From Methanococcus maripaludis C5 (lineage in GTDB: Archaea; AGJL01; Methanococci; Methanococcales; Methanococcaceae): DNA of 64,000 nt. The stretch covers positions 1,302,001 through 1,366,000 of the forward strand of contig NC_009135.1 of assembly GCF_000016125.1 (NCBI RefSeq), read 5' to 3'. Below the pieces are notes generated by a model. That model was not told the DNA's origin. It made no database searches and saw only the letters and a program-made list of their open reading frames with translations. Below, in pieces: positions 26,294 through 35,867 of this stretch. The first letter of the stretch is position 1, and every line of letters begins with the position of its first letter. A program made the translations under genes and the position numbers.

Positions 26294-27088
26294 TCACATT
26301 TCAAGGATATTTGCCTTGAGTTTGTACGCACTGCTGCAATTCATCTTATCTTCATCGAGTATCTTAATGTCGCTTAAACTTTTTAAACCCTGTTTTTCAG
26401 CAGTTTTTTCAATTCCCATCTTTTTATCAGTATCTATTTCCAAAACATGCGCTTCGAGTTCTTTTATATCTGAAAGACATGCAGCTACCGCCCTGTGGTG
26501 TCCGTCAACTAATATATATTTTTCATTGTTATTTGTTTTTATAACAATTATTGGTTCAGCAAGGCCCCTCTTTAATTCATAAGCCCGCCCATAAAGCTCA
26601 TCCTCATAAACCGTAGCTTGAGTGGGTACCAAATCATCAATTTGAATTGTTTCTCGTTTTGTAGTTACTTCGAATCCCAAATTTATGTAGGAGTTTACAA
26701 TTTTTTTGAGCTTTTTTGGAGTGGTTTTTTCAATTTGTGACCTTATTACATCAGTATTTGTAATGATTCCAAGAATATTATTGTTTTCGTCGACTATGGG
26801 AAGTTTTGAAAATCCTGTTCTGAACATTATCCGTCCAACATCCATTATTTTATTGTTTGGCTTTGTAACGATCATTTCATCCCTTGGAGTCATGAATTCA
26901 CTTACTTTAATCGATTCATCCTTTCCGATAAGATCGTGAACAGAAACTATACCTTTAACTTTTGAATTAACTACAACTGGAAACGTATCGTGGGTAGTTT
27001 CCTTTACAAGCTTTATTATATCTAAAACCGTAGCATCGGGAGTTATAGAGTGAACCTTTTTTGTCATGTACTCTTCTGCATAAACCAT
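26294..27088 (-). CDS. CBS-domain/ParB-like fusion protein
   Basis: The 264-residue protein has two CBS domains (about residues 6-56 and 66-120, with HDTFPVVVNSKVKGIVSVHDL and GFSKLPIVDENNNILGIITNTDVI), which normally sense adenine nucleotides or SAM. After a linker comes a ParB/sulfiredoxin-like domain with the motif ILVDGHHRAVAACL near residues 192-205. The ParB-like motif can bind nucleotide (CTP hydrolysis in ParB, ADP in related kinases). GGTAGGAATC precedes the ATG and the gap to UPF0248 is 5 bases. The function is unknown; a nucleotide-controlled switch is a reasonable inference. Confidence 0.82.
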   Translation of the reverse strand: MVYAEEYMTKKVHSITPDATVLDIIKLVKETTHDTFPVVVNSKVKGIVSVHDLIGKDESIKVSEFMTPRDEMIVTKPNNKIMDVGRIMFRTGFSKLPIVDENNNILGIITNTDVIRSQIEKTTPKKLKKIVNSYINLGFEVTTKRETIQIDDLVPTQATVYEDELYGRAYELKRGLAEPIIVIKTNNNEKYILVDGHHRAVAACLSDIKELEAHVLEIDTDKKMGIEKTAEKQGLKSLSDIKILDEDKMNCSSAYKLKANILEM

Positions 27089-27093
27089 GATTC

Positions 27094-27324
27094 CTACCTT
27101 TTTTTGTAAAGTATTTCTCCATTTTTTAAATTCACAATCTCTAAAATCCTGTGAAAAGGAATGTGTGTTTCGTCAAAAACAAGAAAAGAGTCTTCGATAA
27201 CGATATTTTTCAAGGGGACTGATTTTTCATCGTTTTCTGCACCCCTGTGTAGATATTTTATTAGATAATCCTCAGAATTATAGTCTGGATGCCATAACAA
27301 CTTATTTATAAGTTCTTTTAGCAT
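27094..27324 (-). CDS. UPF0248 (MJ1316/DUF504) family protein
   Basis: The 76-residue protein matches the small archaeal UPF0248/DUF504 family: LKELINKLLWHPDYNSEDYLIKYLHRGAEN at the start and VPLKNIVIEDSFLVFDETHIPFHRILEI later. Related domains in other proteins have been proposed to recognise RNA ends; that is not shown here. It lies between the RCK-DHH gene (11 bases) and the CBS-ParB gene (5 bases), clearly in one operon. Confidence 0.85.
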   Translation of the reverse strand: MLKELINKLLWHPDYNSEDYLIKYLHRGAENDEKSVPLKNIVIEDSFLVFDETHIPFHRILEIVNLKNGEILYKKR

Positions 27325-27335
27325 TTTATCAGAAA

Positions 27336-28796
27336 TTAATCCTGTCCAGCAGGTTCTTCTTCTTCGATACCCATTGTTTCAAATATTTTTGCTTGAATTG
27401 CTTCTTCCACAAGCTTTCTTAAGGACTGTTTATCTGAAACGGATTGGAATATACCAAGTTCTACACTTGCTGCTGCTGAAGCCTGATGGCCGCCGCCGCC
27501 AAATGCTGTTTTCATGATGTTTCCAACATCAATTCTCAAATCTTTTGTTCTTGAACTTATGTGGATTTCATTTTCGGCGATTCCAAAGATACATGTCGTG
27601 TTTATGCCTTCCATTTTAAGCAGAAACTCTGCTGCTCTTGGTAATGCATCCCTATTTTTTAATGTTCCAACATATGAGAGTGCAAGATGTCCTTTAATGA
27701 TTTTTCTATTCATTATAGCTTTTCCGAGGATTTCCATGGTTTCAGTGTCCATGTCAGGATTTTCGATCATCTCTAAAACTTTTGGATCCATTAATCCTTG
27801 TAAATAGCTTGCAGCTTCAAAATCTTTTTTGGAAGTTTTTCTCTTGAAATAATTTGTATCCGAGGTTATTGCATAGTATAATGCAGTTGCCAAGTCCCGG
27901 TTTGGAGCAATTTCAAGCTCGAGTAAATATTTTGTTAAAATAGTAGCTGTTGCACCAATCTCGGGCAATATGTCCATATATTTTGCAACAATATCGCTGT
28001 CGTTGTGGTGATCAATTATTACAGATAATTTTGAATCCTCAACATCGATAGGAAGAGTTTTTGAGCTTGAAGAATCCACAACCGCAATAGAGCAGTATCT
28101 AGATAAGTTTATTTCGTCGATGGGGTTTAACTTTATGCTGAGTAAATTTACCATGGCTTTGTTTTCGTCGTAACCGATTTTTCCGCCGTATGCAATCTCT
28201 GAAGAAACACCCCATTTATCAAAAATAGTTTTTAGTGCCATTGCACTTGCCATTGCATCGGGGTCGGGGTTTCTGTGCATCAGTATCAAAAAAGGAGCCT
28301 TGTGATTTTCCTGTGTTTCATCTTCTTTTTCGGAGTAATGATCGTTAAAAGATTTTTTAGCAGCATTTGCTATTTCCTTTAATTCTGACAATTTTCTTCT
28401 TAATTTTGACTTTTCTATTTCGTTTACGGCGTCTTTTGCAGCACTTTCGAGAGGATAAATTATTTTGTTTATATCTAAGCCATTATAGAGTTCAGGATAC
28501 TTTATAATGCCCCTTACAATGAGGTATGCTTTTGTATTCAATTCTGAAATTATTTCTACAACTTTCCTGTTTACTTCGTAGTCATTTGTAAGAACTAAAA
28601 TAGTATCTGCGTCCTTTACTTTAGCTCTCTCTAAAACATCTAATTCGGAAGCATCACCAATTACATAGTTAAAATCTCCATTTTCAAGAGATTCAAAAAC
28701 AGCTTCATTTTTATCTATCACGGTTACTTTATCAATATTTTTAGCGTTATTTACGACCTTACGCCCTAAAGAACCATAGCCTATGACTAAAATCAT
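27336..28796 (-). CDS. RCK/TrkA-N plus DHH-DHHA1 phosphoesterase
   Basis: The 486-residue protein joins an N-terminal TrkA-N nucleotide-binding domain (MILVIGYGSLGRKVVNN, then VIDKNEAVFESLENGDFNYVIGDA, residues 1-130) to a DHH phosphoesterase (ILMHRNPDPDAMASAMALK near residue 172, VVDSSSS, and IIDHHNDSD) and a DHHA1 domain ending in FGGGGHQASAAASVEL. DHH enzymes with these motifs cleave cyclic dinucleotides or short oligonucleotides using manganese. The RCK domain would couple this to NAD or another nucleotide. It is first in an operon with UPF0248 and the CBS-ParB fusion, a nucleotide-sensing combination. Confidence 0.87.
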   Translation of the reverse strand: MILVIGYGSLGRKVVNNAKNIDKVTVIDKNEAVFESLENGDFNYVIGDASELDVLERAKVKDADTILVLTNDYEVNRKVVEIISELNTKAYLIVRGIIKYPELYNGLDINKIIYPLESAAKDAVNEIEKSKLRRKLSELKEIANAAKKSFNDHYSEKEDETQENHKAPFLILMHRNPDPDAMASAMALKTIFDKWGVSSEIAYGGKIGYDENKAMVNLLSIKLNPIDEINLSRYCSIAVVDSSSSKTLPIDVEDSKLSVIIDHHNDSDIVAKYMDILPEIGATATILTKYLLELEIAPNRDLATALYYAITSDTNYFKRKTSKKDFEAASYLQGLMDPKVLEMIENPDMDTETMEILGKAIMNRKIIKGHLALSYVGTLKNRDALPRAAEFLLKMEGINTTCIFGIAENEIHISSRTKDLRIDVGNIMKTAFGGGGHQASAAASVELGIFQSVSDKQSLRKLVEEAIQAKIFETMGIEEEEPAGQD

Positions 28797-28930
28797 AATA
28801 TGCCTCCGAAAGAGAAAATTATTAAGTTAAGTTAGATTTGAAAATTCCGAATAATAGTCCATAACTACATTTAACGTAATGGGTATATATTGTTGACGTT
28901 TCGTCATTTGTATAAATGCGGTTTAATGGA

Positions 28931-30727
28931 CTACATTCCCCAAAATATATTATTTTCGATCTTCTGCTTCAATTCCATGTATCGTGAAAGGGCTTCTTTT
29001 TCGTCGCCCCTCAATTCATCCTTGAATTCATGGTGTAACTTCCTTGCCTCAGGTTCTGGCACTTCGACATACAGTATATCGTTTTCTTTTGCGTTTCTAC
29101 CGAGAACAATATTTCCATCAATAGAAACTGGAACTTGCATACCAACTTTTGCTTCTTTTATATTTTCCTGCTGGCTGTCCCTCATTTCCTTAACGTATCC
29201 GAGTTTTTTTCCATCTTCAGACATTATGGGGCTTCCAATTTTTAAAGTACCGTATAATACCTCAACACCACATACTGCAGGTTCTTTCTGCCTGAAAATA
29301 CAGTTTGGAAGAATTTTAATCATTGCAGGTTTTGTTAATCTGTTTATTTCATCAGATTTCATTAATTCTTCCATTTCTTTTGTCCATTCTTCGTATTCTT
29401 CAACTAATTTATAGATAATTTTTCCTTCAAGTAATTTAACGTCTGATTTTTCAATTTCAGCTTTTGCGTCTGCGAGTACTTTTGTGTTAAAGGAAATTAT
29501 AAGCCCATTTAAAGGGTTTGATGAAGCGTATGATGAAGCTTCGATAACATCTTTTTTAGAGATGTCGCCAACTTCAGCCTTTTTGATTTTAGCATTTACT
29601 TTTCTAAGTTCATTTGCAAGAGCTTCCAAAGAACCCATCGTATCTGCTTTTATTATGATTCCTTCATCATCAGTTAAAATTGTAAATTCCTCAACTTCCT
29701 GAAGAACTTCTTCTTTTGCAGCATCCACTTGATTTTTTGGAACAATTCTTAAAGGGCTTCCTGCAATAACACTATCTAAATCGGGTGCAGATATTTTAAC
29801 TCCTGTTGCCGCAGAAATCTGTTTTGAAGGTTTAAATTTATCCTTTGGATCCCTCATTTCATCGAGTTCTTTTGGTTTTAAAAGTGCTTTGATTTTTGAT
29901 ACAATAACGCCATCAGGATTTCCAACAACTAAAAAATCACCAGTTTTTGCAATTCCATCGTAAATTATCGCATCGATTGTTTTTCCAAGACCTTTTTCTT
30001 CTTTTAATTCCAAAACTGTACCTTTTGCATAACCTTCAACGTTTAAAGCCAGTTTTTGTTCTAAAAACTTCTGTGCTAACCCAGAAATGATAACAAGTAA
30101 ATCTGGAACTCCTTCACCGGTCATTGCAGATACTGGAACCACATTTATTGTTTTTGTAGTATCTTTAACTCTTGAAAACAGATCTGCATCGAATCCAAGT
30201 TCATTTAAGTGTTTTATAATATTTTCATATAGCCTTATTTCAAACTCAGTCATTGCATTTGGATGCTGGTTTTTTTCGTTGAAATTTAAGATAAATGGGC
30301 CTTCGCTTGAATTCCAGCCTGGAATCCTGTCCACCTTGTTTGCAGCAACTATGAAAGGTGTTTTGCACTGTTTCAAGATATTTATTGCTTCAATAGTTTG
30401 GGGTTTAAATCCTTCATTTATATCCACAACAAGTATCGCAATGTCTGCTAAAGCTCCGCCTCTTTTTCTTAATGAGGTAAATGCTTCGTGTCCTGGCGTA
30501 TCGATAACTAAAATTCCAGGAATGGACAAATCTGCCTTAAATAATCCTAAAAGGTCCTTTGAAACTTTTTTTATAGTGTTTATTGGTATCTCACTTGCAC
30601 CAATATGTTGGGTGATTCCTCCTGCCTCCCTCTGAGTAACCCTTGTTCTCCTAATTTTATCTAAAAGGGAAGTTTTTCCGTGGTCAACGTGACCGAGAAC
30701 ACTCACAATTGGACATCTTAATGCCAT
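28931..30727 (-). CDS. infB: Translation initiation factor aIF5B
   Basis: aIF5B is the GTPase that promotes ribosomal subunit joining. The 598-residue protein has the G1 motif GHVDHGKTSLLDKIR near the N-terminus, the G2 region AGGITQHIGA, G3 DTPGHEAF, G4 NKVDRIPGW, and the later domains II-IV. I start at MALRCPIV, with GGTGAT 5 bases before the ATG; a GTG 9 bases upstream is the alternative. It lies about 160 bases downstream of ndk, a pairing common in archaea. Confidence 0.96.
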   Translation of the reverse strand: MALRCPIVSVLGHVDHGKTSLLDKIRRTRVTQREAGGITQHIGASEIPINTIKKVSKDLLGLFKADLSIPGILVIDTPGHEAFTSLRKRGGALADIAILVVDINEGFKPQTIEAINILKQCKTPFIVAANKVDRIPGWNSSEGPFILNFNEKNQHPNAMTEFEIRLYENIIKHLNELGFDADLFSRVKDTTKTINVVPVSAMTGEGVPDLLVIISGLAQKFLEQKLALNVEGYAKGTVLELKEEKGLGKTIDAIIYDGIAKTGDFLVVGNPDGVIVSKIKALLKPKELDEMRDPKDKFKPSKQISAATGVKISAPDLDSVIAGSPLRIVPKNQVDAAKEEVLQEVEEFTILTDDEGIIIKADTMGSLEALANELRKVNAKIKKAEVGDISKKDVIEASSYASSNPLNGLIISFNTKVLADAKAEIEKSDVKLLEGKIIYKLVEEYEEWTKEMEELMKSDEINRLTKPAMIKILPNCIFRQKEPAVCGVEVLYGTLKIGSPIMSEDGKKLGYVKEMRDSQQENIKEAKVGMQVPVSIDGNIVLGRNAKENDILYVEVPEPEARKLHHEFKDELRGDEKEALSRYMELKQKIENNIFWGM

Positions 30728-30886
30728 AAAAATCACCAGTCAATTTTAATTCATAAAATCTGTGTTTCATCCAAGTACAAATTATAAAGTTGATAAAAAT
30801 CCGAAACAGAAGTTAGTAATCTAAATATTATATAGTTTACGAACAAACCCCAAAATAAAAAATGGCTAAATATTGTTATTTATATA

Positions 30887-31306
30887 TTATTTTCCAAAAA
30901 ATAAGTTTATTTCACGTTCTGCACTTTCTAAACTGTCAGATGCATGAATTATATTTGCTGGAGTGTAAAGTCCAAAATCGCCACGAATGGTTCCAGGTTC
31001 TGCACCACAAGGACATGTGTTTCCAAGCATTTTTCGAACTGTTGAAACTGCCCGCTCCCCGTTGATAACCATTGCAACTATCCTTCCAGAAGTCATAAAA
31101 TTAATCAGTCTTTCGTAAAACTCTTTTCCCTTGTGTTCGCCATAATATTCTTCCGCCATTTCGGGCGTAAGTGTTAACATTCTCATTTCAACAATTTCAA
31201 AGCCCCTATCTTCAAACCTCTGAATTACCCTTCCAACAAGCTTTCGTTCGACAGTATCTGGTTTTAATGCCACAAATGTTTTTTCAACTTCATTTCCACA
31301 TACCAT
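30887..31306 (-). CDS. ndk: Nucleoside diphosphate kinase
   Basis: Ndk exchanges the terminal phosphate between nucleoside triphosphates and diphosphates. The 139-residue protein shows TFVALKPDTVERKLVGRVI, the active site region and NIIHASDSLESAEREI, where the histidine carries the phosphate. The length is normal. The upstream gap contains AGTTAT-ACGC-ATAACT at about 31362-31377, a short inverted repeat of unknown meaning. It is probably co-transcribed with infB. Confidence 0.96.
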   Translation of the reverse strand: MVCGNEVEKTFVALKPDTVERKLVGRVIQRFEDRGFEIVEMRMLTLTPEMAEEYYGEHKGKEFYERLINFMTSGRIVAMVINGERAVSTVRKMLGNTCPCGAEPGTIRGDFGLYTPANIIHASDSLESAEREINLFFGK

Positions 31307-31498
31307 AGTATCCCCTTAAGTTTTAACTTTAAAATATTCCTTAAAATAATATTTTAGATATAATTAGTTATACGCATAACTTTTAAAAATACTTAACACA
31401 AAAAATCAGGAATATTGAAATAAAAGATAAAAACACCATATGTAAAAACATTGATTAATTTCATTGAGATCATAAAAATAAAAACTACCGGTGATTGA

Positions 31499-31975
31499 AT
31501 GATAACAATAATTATGGGCAGTAAAAGTGATGTAAAAATTGCAGAAAAGGCGGTTTCTATTTTAAAAGAGTTTGAAATCGATTATGAAGTACGGGTGGCT
31601 TCAGCACACAGAACTCCAGAATTAGTTGAAGAAATTGTTAAAAATTCAAAATCAAAAGTATTTATCGCAATTGCAGGGCTTGCAGCACATTTACCGGGAG
31701 TTGTTGCAGCAATGACTACAAAACCAGTTATTGCAGTTCCAGTTGAAAGTAAAATGGATGGACTTGATGCACTTTTAAGCGCTGTTCAGATGCCTCCAGG
31801 AATTCCTGCTGCTTGCGTTGGAATTGATAGGGGAGAAAATGCCGCAATTTTAGCTGCTGAAATGCTCTCCATTTCGGATGAAAAAATTGAAAAAAAATTA
31901 GATGAATTTAGGGAAAAACAAAAACAAAAAATATTTTCAGATGATTTAGAAGTTTCCGAACTTTTTAAAAATTAA
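31499..31975 (+). CDS. purE: N5-carboxyaminoimidazole ribonucleotide mutase
   Basis: PurE converts N5-CAIR to CAIR in purine synthesis. The 158-residue protein shows [56 protein letters not shown] and the loop around [20 protein letters not shown], all conserved. GGTGATTGA precedes the ATG. It ends one base before the convergent PIN-ATPase gene. Confidence 0.95.
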   Translation: MITIIMGSKSDVKIAEKAVSILKEFEIDYEVRVASAHRTPELVEEIVKNSKSKVFIAIAGLAAHLPGVVAAMTTKPVIAVPVESKMDGLDALLSAVQMPPGIPAACVGIDRGENAAILAAEMLSISDEKIEKKLDEFREKQKQKIFSDDLEVSELFKN

Positions 31976-31976
31976 A

Positions 31977-33869
31977 TTAAAATTCCACGTAAATATCTTT
32001 TCCTTTTTTCATTGCGTTTGCCAAATCCTTTCCGATTGCAGTTTTTTTACTGATATTTACCGTACCGTTTGAACTAACCGTTGCAGAACATACGTACTCA
32101 CCTTCGACGTAAACCTTGATATTTGCACCGATATAGTCTTCGCCAAGTTCAACAATGACGTGTTTTCCAGTTTGAGTCAGTTTTGTACTTTCGTAGTCGT
32201 TTATAAATTCGTAAGTTTCAAAATCTTTTTCGTGTTCTACAGATTCGCTCTTTTCCCTAACACTTATACGTAAACCCGTTATTTCTTCGAGTTTTGAGAT
32301 TTCTTTTCCGCCTTTTCCAATTATTGCAGGAATGAACTTTTCCAAAACTTTTACTTCAACAGTGTTGTTGTTTACGACTTTAATATCAGGTCTTGACTTT
32401 TTTGGAAGATGTTTTTTCAAAACTTCTGAAATTTTTTCTTCTGCATATGCTAAAACTGGACTTTTGGTCTCAGTTGTTTCTTTTATTGGCATTACTACGA
32501 CTTGCTCCCCGTAAGTGTATATTTCGTATTCTGGAGTTTTCGTCAAAAAGTCGACTACTTCAATTACGGGCCTTGCTAAATCTGCTTCTTTCATTCCGTG
32601 TGGAACCTTAACATTAAATTCCACTTCGTAGACCTTTTCAATCTTACCATTTTCAATGAAAATTACAGTATCCACAATTTGTGGAATTATACCGAGTTCT
32701 ACTCTTCCAATAAGCCTTTGAATTGAATCTATTGCTTTTGAAGCATGGACTACTCCAACCATTCCAACTCCGGCCATCCTCATGTCAGCAAATATCTCAA
32801 AATCCCTTGTTTTACGAACTTCATCGTATATCGTGTAATCCGGCCTTACTAAAAGCAAAATATCGCAAGTTTTTTCCATGCTACCTTCAAGTGGTGCATA
32901 CTGAGTAATTTCATTTCCAACTTGTAAATCCCTTGGACTTTCCATTGTTTTTACGATTTTATCCATATTTTTGTATCGTTCAGCAAGTGCTGAAACAAAT
33001 GTAGATTTACCACTTCCGGGAGCCCCTGAAACAAAGATACCTTCTGCAGTGTTTAGCCGTAATTTTAAATCTTCAGAAAGGTTGTAATCTTCCAATGACA
33101 CTTTTGTAATCGGTCTTACGGCAGTAACTTCCAAAGCTTCTGAGAAAGGTGGTCTTGCAATTGAAATTCTCAAATTTCCAAGCTGAATTACCGTTGCTCC
33201 TCTTCTTTCAATTTCGACAAGTCCGTGATTTTGCTCAGTATATTTTAAAATATTATCAATTATTACTTTTATTTCGGACCTATCCATTATTTCATCGGCA
33301 AAAGGAATTAATTTAACTTTTCCAGGTCTTCCTTTTTTAACGTAAGGTAAGCAGTTTTCTTTTAAGTGAACTGAACTTGTAATTTCATCAAAATATTCAA
33401 CTAACTTTAAATCCACCTTTTCTTCATGAACTTTTAAGAAATGTGCATTGATATTCTGGGCAATTGCAAGATTATACTGTATCCTGTCACTTGTAAAAAG
33501 TATTGAATTTGTATCTTTTGCAACTTTTCTAATCATTGCATCTATTTCCCCGGCCTTTGCAAGCGAAACTTCGCCCGTTGAAGGTCTCTCCCCGTAATAT
33601 TCTAGTACCATTTCATTTTCTTTTGCAACTTTAACAAGTTTTTTTAATTCTTCGATCCCAAAATACCCGATTTCTCGCCCTTTATTTGCCTGTGCCTCTA
33701 ATTCTGAAATTACTGCTTCTGGAACTATTATTGTGCATTTTTCAATTGTTCCATCAGATATCAATTCAGTAATTCTTCCGTCAATAACCACGCAGGTATC
33801 TACTGTGATATTACATTCTTTAAACTTCATAATCTCATTTAAATTTTGATTAAACTCTTCGACAGCCAT
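31977..33869 (-). CDS. PIN domain, PilT/VirB11-like ATPase and KH domain protein
   Basis: The 630-residue protein has an N-terminal PIN nuclease-like domain ([15 protein letters not shown] near residues 23-37, then [23 protein letters not shown]). The middle is a secretion-type ATPase ([18 protein letters not shown] near residue 282, then [20 protein letters not shown]). A C-terminal KH RNA-binding domain follows ([21 protein letters not shown]). This order is the archaeal COG1855 family. It has no membrane span, so a role in RNA turnover or translation is more likely than secretion. That is inferred from the PIN and KH domains. Confidence 0.9.
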   Translation of the reverse strand: MAVEEFNQNLNEIMKFKECNITVDTCVVIDGRITELISDGTIEKCTIIVPEAVISELEAQANKGREIGYFGIEELKKLVKVAKENEMVLEYYGERPSTGEVSLAKAGEIDAMIRKVAKDTNSILFTSDRIQYNLAIAQNINAHFLKVHEEKVDLKLVEYFDEITSSVHLKENCLPYVKKGRPGKVKLIPFADEIMDRSEIKVIIDNILKYTEQNHGLVEIERRGATVIQLGNLRISIARPPFSEALEVTAVRPITKVSLEDYNLSEDLKLRLNTAEGIFVSGAPGSGKSTFVSALAERYKNMDKIVKTMESPRDLQVGNEITQYAPLEGSMEKTCDILLLVRPDYTIYDEVRKTRDFEIFADMRMAGVGMVGVVHASKAIDSIQRLIGRVELGIIPQIVDTVIFIENGKIEKVYEVEFNVKVPHGMKEADLARPVIEVVDFLTKTPEYEIYTYGEQVVVMPIKETTETKSPVLAYAEEKISEVLKKHLPKKSRPDIKVVNNNTVEVKVLEKFIPAIIGKGGKEISKLEEITGLRISVREKSESVEHEKDFETYEFINDYESTKLTQTGKHVIVELGEDYIGANIKVYVEGEYVCSATVSSNGTVNISKKTAIGKDLANAMKKGKDIYVEF

Positions 33870-33928
33870 AGTCTCACCATAAAAACGATAAAAATAATTA
33901 AATTTTAAAAAATAATTTAAATTAAGTA

Positions 33929-34321
33929 TTAATCTAATTTATTCCCAACAACAGTAGATTTTCCAGTACTTAAATCAATTTTATTATGGAAACATGACAT
34001 ATAACCTTCATGGCATGCCCATCCAGTCTGTTCGACTGTAAATAGAAGTGCATCTCCATCACAGTCTCTAAAAACATTTATTATTTTTTGAACATTTCCA
34101 CTTTCTTCGCCCTTTCTCCACAGTTTATCCCTGCTTGTGGAGTAGTAATGCATGAATCCAGTTTCAATTGATTTTTCCAAAGATTCTTCGCTCATAAATG
34201 CAGTCATTAAAACTTTTCCAGATTTATCGGTTGAAATTGCGAGCAATAACTTCTTTCCTTCGATATTTCTAAATTTTAAATCCATATTTTTTACAATTTC
34301 TTTTATATCTAAATCCATCAT
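33929..34321 (-). CDS. hisI: Phosphoribosyl-AMP cyclohydrolase
   Basis: HisI opens the adenine ring of phosphoribosyl-AMP in histidine synthesis. The 130-residue protein has SRDKLWRKGEESGNVQKI, the metal-binding DCDGDALLFTVEQ and the zinc cysteines in WACHEGYMSCFHNK. It is a stand-alone cyclohydrolase without a HisE domain, as usual in archaea. Two adjacent ATG codons are possible starts; GGGAAA is directly upstream. The gene lies 19 bases after the RFAP synthase gene on the same strand. Confidence 0.94.
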   Translation of the reverse strand: MMDLDIKEIVKNMDLKFRNIEGKKLLLAISTDKSGKVLMTAFMSEESLEKSIETGFMHYYSTSRDKLWRKGEESGNVQKIINVFRDCDGDALLFTVEQTGWACHEGYMSCFHNKIDLSTGKSTVVGNKLD

Positions 34322-34340
34322 TTTCCCAAATTCATTTTGA

Positions 34341-35318
34341 CTATTTTATTATTTCGTATCCCGAATTATTTGCTTTTGTAGAGATAATTTCGCCGTCAAT
34401 TCCAAATTTATCAAAGATTTCATTCGAAATTTCGGTTATTGTATCTTTATCCCCTAAAGAATAAATTGTTGGTCCAAAACTTGAAATTCCACTGTAAGAA
34501 ACGTCTTGAAGCTTTGATAATAATTGTTTTAAACTTTCTTTTTGAAGTCCAACTTCTGCACGTTTGAATCCCAAATTTTGAAGTTCATTTACTGCCATTC
34601 CAAATGAATTAAAGTCTTTTTCAATAACTGCTGGCATCATTTTCATCAAAACTAGCCTGCATATTTTTTGAACGTCTTCTGATGGAACCGGGCAGAATTT
34701 TCTAAATATATCAACTTCCCTGTCTCCGCAGACCTGCTCTCCTTTTGGAATTGTTAGCACAATATCCCAGTCAAAATCGTGTCTGAATAATACTGGAGAG
34801 GGTTTTACATCCTTTGATGCTGAAGAAGGTCTAAAATCAATTTTATCTTTTCCTTCACCAAAAGTATGGCCCCCATCAACAATAAATCCACCGGTCTCAA
34901 AAGCTGCCACACCAATTCCCGAAGTTCCGCCTCTTCCAGTAATCTTTGCCAGTGTTTCTGCGTTTAAATCTTGACCGTAAACTAAAGAAGTAATCTTTCC
35001 AGTAGAAAGCGAAACCTGTGTTCCACTTCCAAGTCCAGAATGGGATAATATTGCTTCATTTATTTTTAAACTTATTCCATCTTCTCCAATAATATCGAGA
35101 ACATTTCTTGCCGCATTTTTAATCCTTGATTCCAGATTTTCTCGGTCTTTTTCGTCAATTTCAATTTTAGAGTCTAGTTCTATCTCACTACTTTCTTTTC
35201 CTTCGATTTGAAAATTAGGGTAATCCAGAGCAACGCCTACTCCACCATCGACCCTTCCAAGTTCTCCATTTAAATCAATTAATCCCATATGTATTCTGGA
35301 AGGAGAATTCAACTTCAT
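34341..35318 (-). CDS. Beta-ribofuranosylaminobenzene 5'-phosphate synthase
   Basis: RFAP synthase joins 4-hydroxybenzoate (or p-aminobenzoate in older work) to phosphoribosyl pyrophosphate at the start of methanopterin assembly. The 325-residue protein is a GHMP-like fold with SRIHMGLIDLNGELGRVDGGVGVAL, the glycine loop LSHSGLGSGTQVSLS, ITGRGGTSGIGVAAFETGGFIVDGGHTFG and SYSGISSFGPTIYSL. These match the methanogen family closely. GGTGAAGTTTA precedes the ATG. It lies 12 bases from the CBS gene on the same strand. Confidence 0.92.
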   Translation of the reverse strand: MKLNSPSRIHMGLIDLNGELGRVDGGVGVALDYPNFQIEGKESSEIELDSKIEIDEKDRENLESRIKNAARNVLDIIGEDGISLKINEAILSHSGLGSGTQVSLSTGKITSLVYGQDLNAETLAKITGRGGTSGIGVAAFETGGFIVDGGHTFGEGKDKIDFRPSSASKDVKPSPVLFRHDFDWDIVLTIPKGEQVCGDREVDIFRKFCPVPSEDVQKICRLVLMKMMPAVIEKDFNSFGMAVNELQNLGFKRAEVGLQKESLKQLLSKLQDVSYSGISSFGPTIYSLGDKDTITEISNEIFDKFGIDGEIISTKANNSGYEIIK

Positions 35319-35330
35319 TAAACTTCACCT

Positions 35331-35792
35331 TTAAATCATTGCCTCTATCAAGTCGCCCCTTGTTACAATCCCGACCAATTTTTCGCCTTCGACAACAGGT
35401 AACCGCTTTATTTTATTTTTTACCATTGTTTCGGCAGCTTCAGTTATTGGAGTTTCTGACGATACAGTAATTACTTTTTCAGCCATTGCTTCAAAAACTT
35501 CTGATTTCAATGCATTCTCCATATCTCCCCTAAATTCTTCAATTTTTATCGCTGTTTTTAACGGTAATTCAATCAGATCAAAAGGAGATGGAAGTACTAG
35601 ACTAAATCTCTCGTCATGCGAAGTTATAGCCTTAATTATGTCACTCTCAGAGAGAAGTCCAACCAATTTTTCGCCTTCGACAACAGGTGCACCACTTATT
35701 TTATTTTCCCTAAATATTGAAATTGCTTTTTCAATATTGTCGTCTTTGTTAAGTGTTATTGGCCGTTTCATTACATCTCTAACAAAAATCAT
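35331..35792 (-). CDS. Two-CBS-domain protein
   Basis: The 153-residue protein is two CBS domains: residues 1-58 with NKISGAPVVEGEKLVGLLSESDI and residues 95-153 with NKIKRLPVVEGEKLVGIVTRGDL, separated by a longer linker. VVEGEKLVG is identical in both, and the DNA coding it is too. Stand-alone CBS pairs usually bind adenine nucleotides and act as regulators of a partner. GGTGG precedes the ATG. It is first in an operon with RFAP synthase and hisI, and divergent from the TraB gene 75 bases away. Confidence 0.9.
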   Translation of the reverse strand: MIFVRDVMKRPITLNKDDNIEKAISIFRENKISGAPVVEGEKLVGLLSESDIIKAITSHDERFSLVLPSPFDLIELPLKTAIKIEEFRGDMENALKSEVFEAMAEKVITVSSETPITEAAETMVKNKIKRLPVVEGEKLVGIVTRGDLIEAMI

Positions 35793-35867
35793 TCTTCCAC
35801 CAGATTATTTATCAACAAATATATATAATCCATGATTGATATAGCTACTAGATATATTGGTGGTAAA

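Noticed and set aside
35331-35792. Gene conversion or mobile repeat because an identical stretch occurs twice in the CBS gene
   Set aside because: The repeated VVEGEKLVG coding segment is simply the same motif in the two CBS domains of one protein; nothing suggests mobility.
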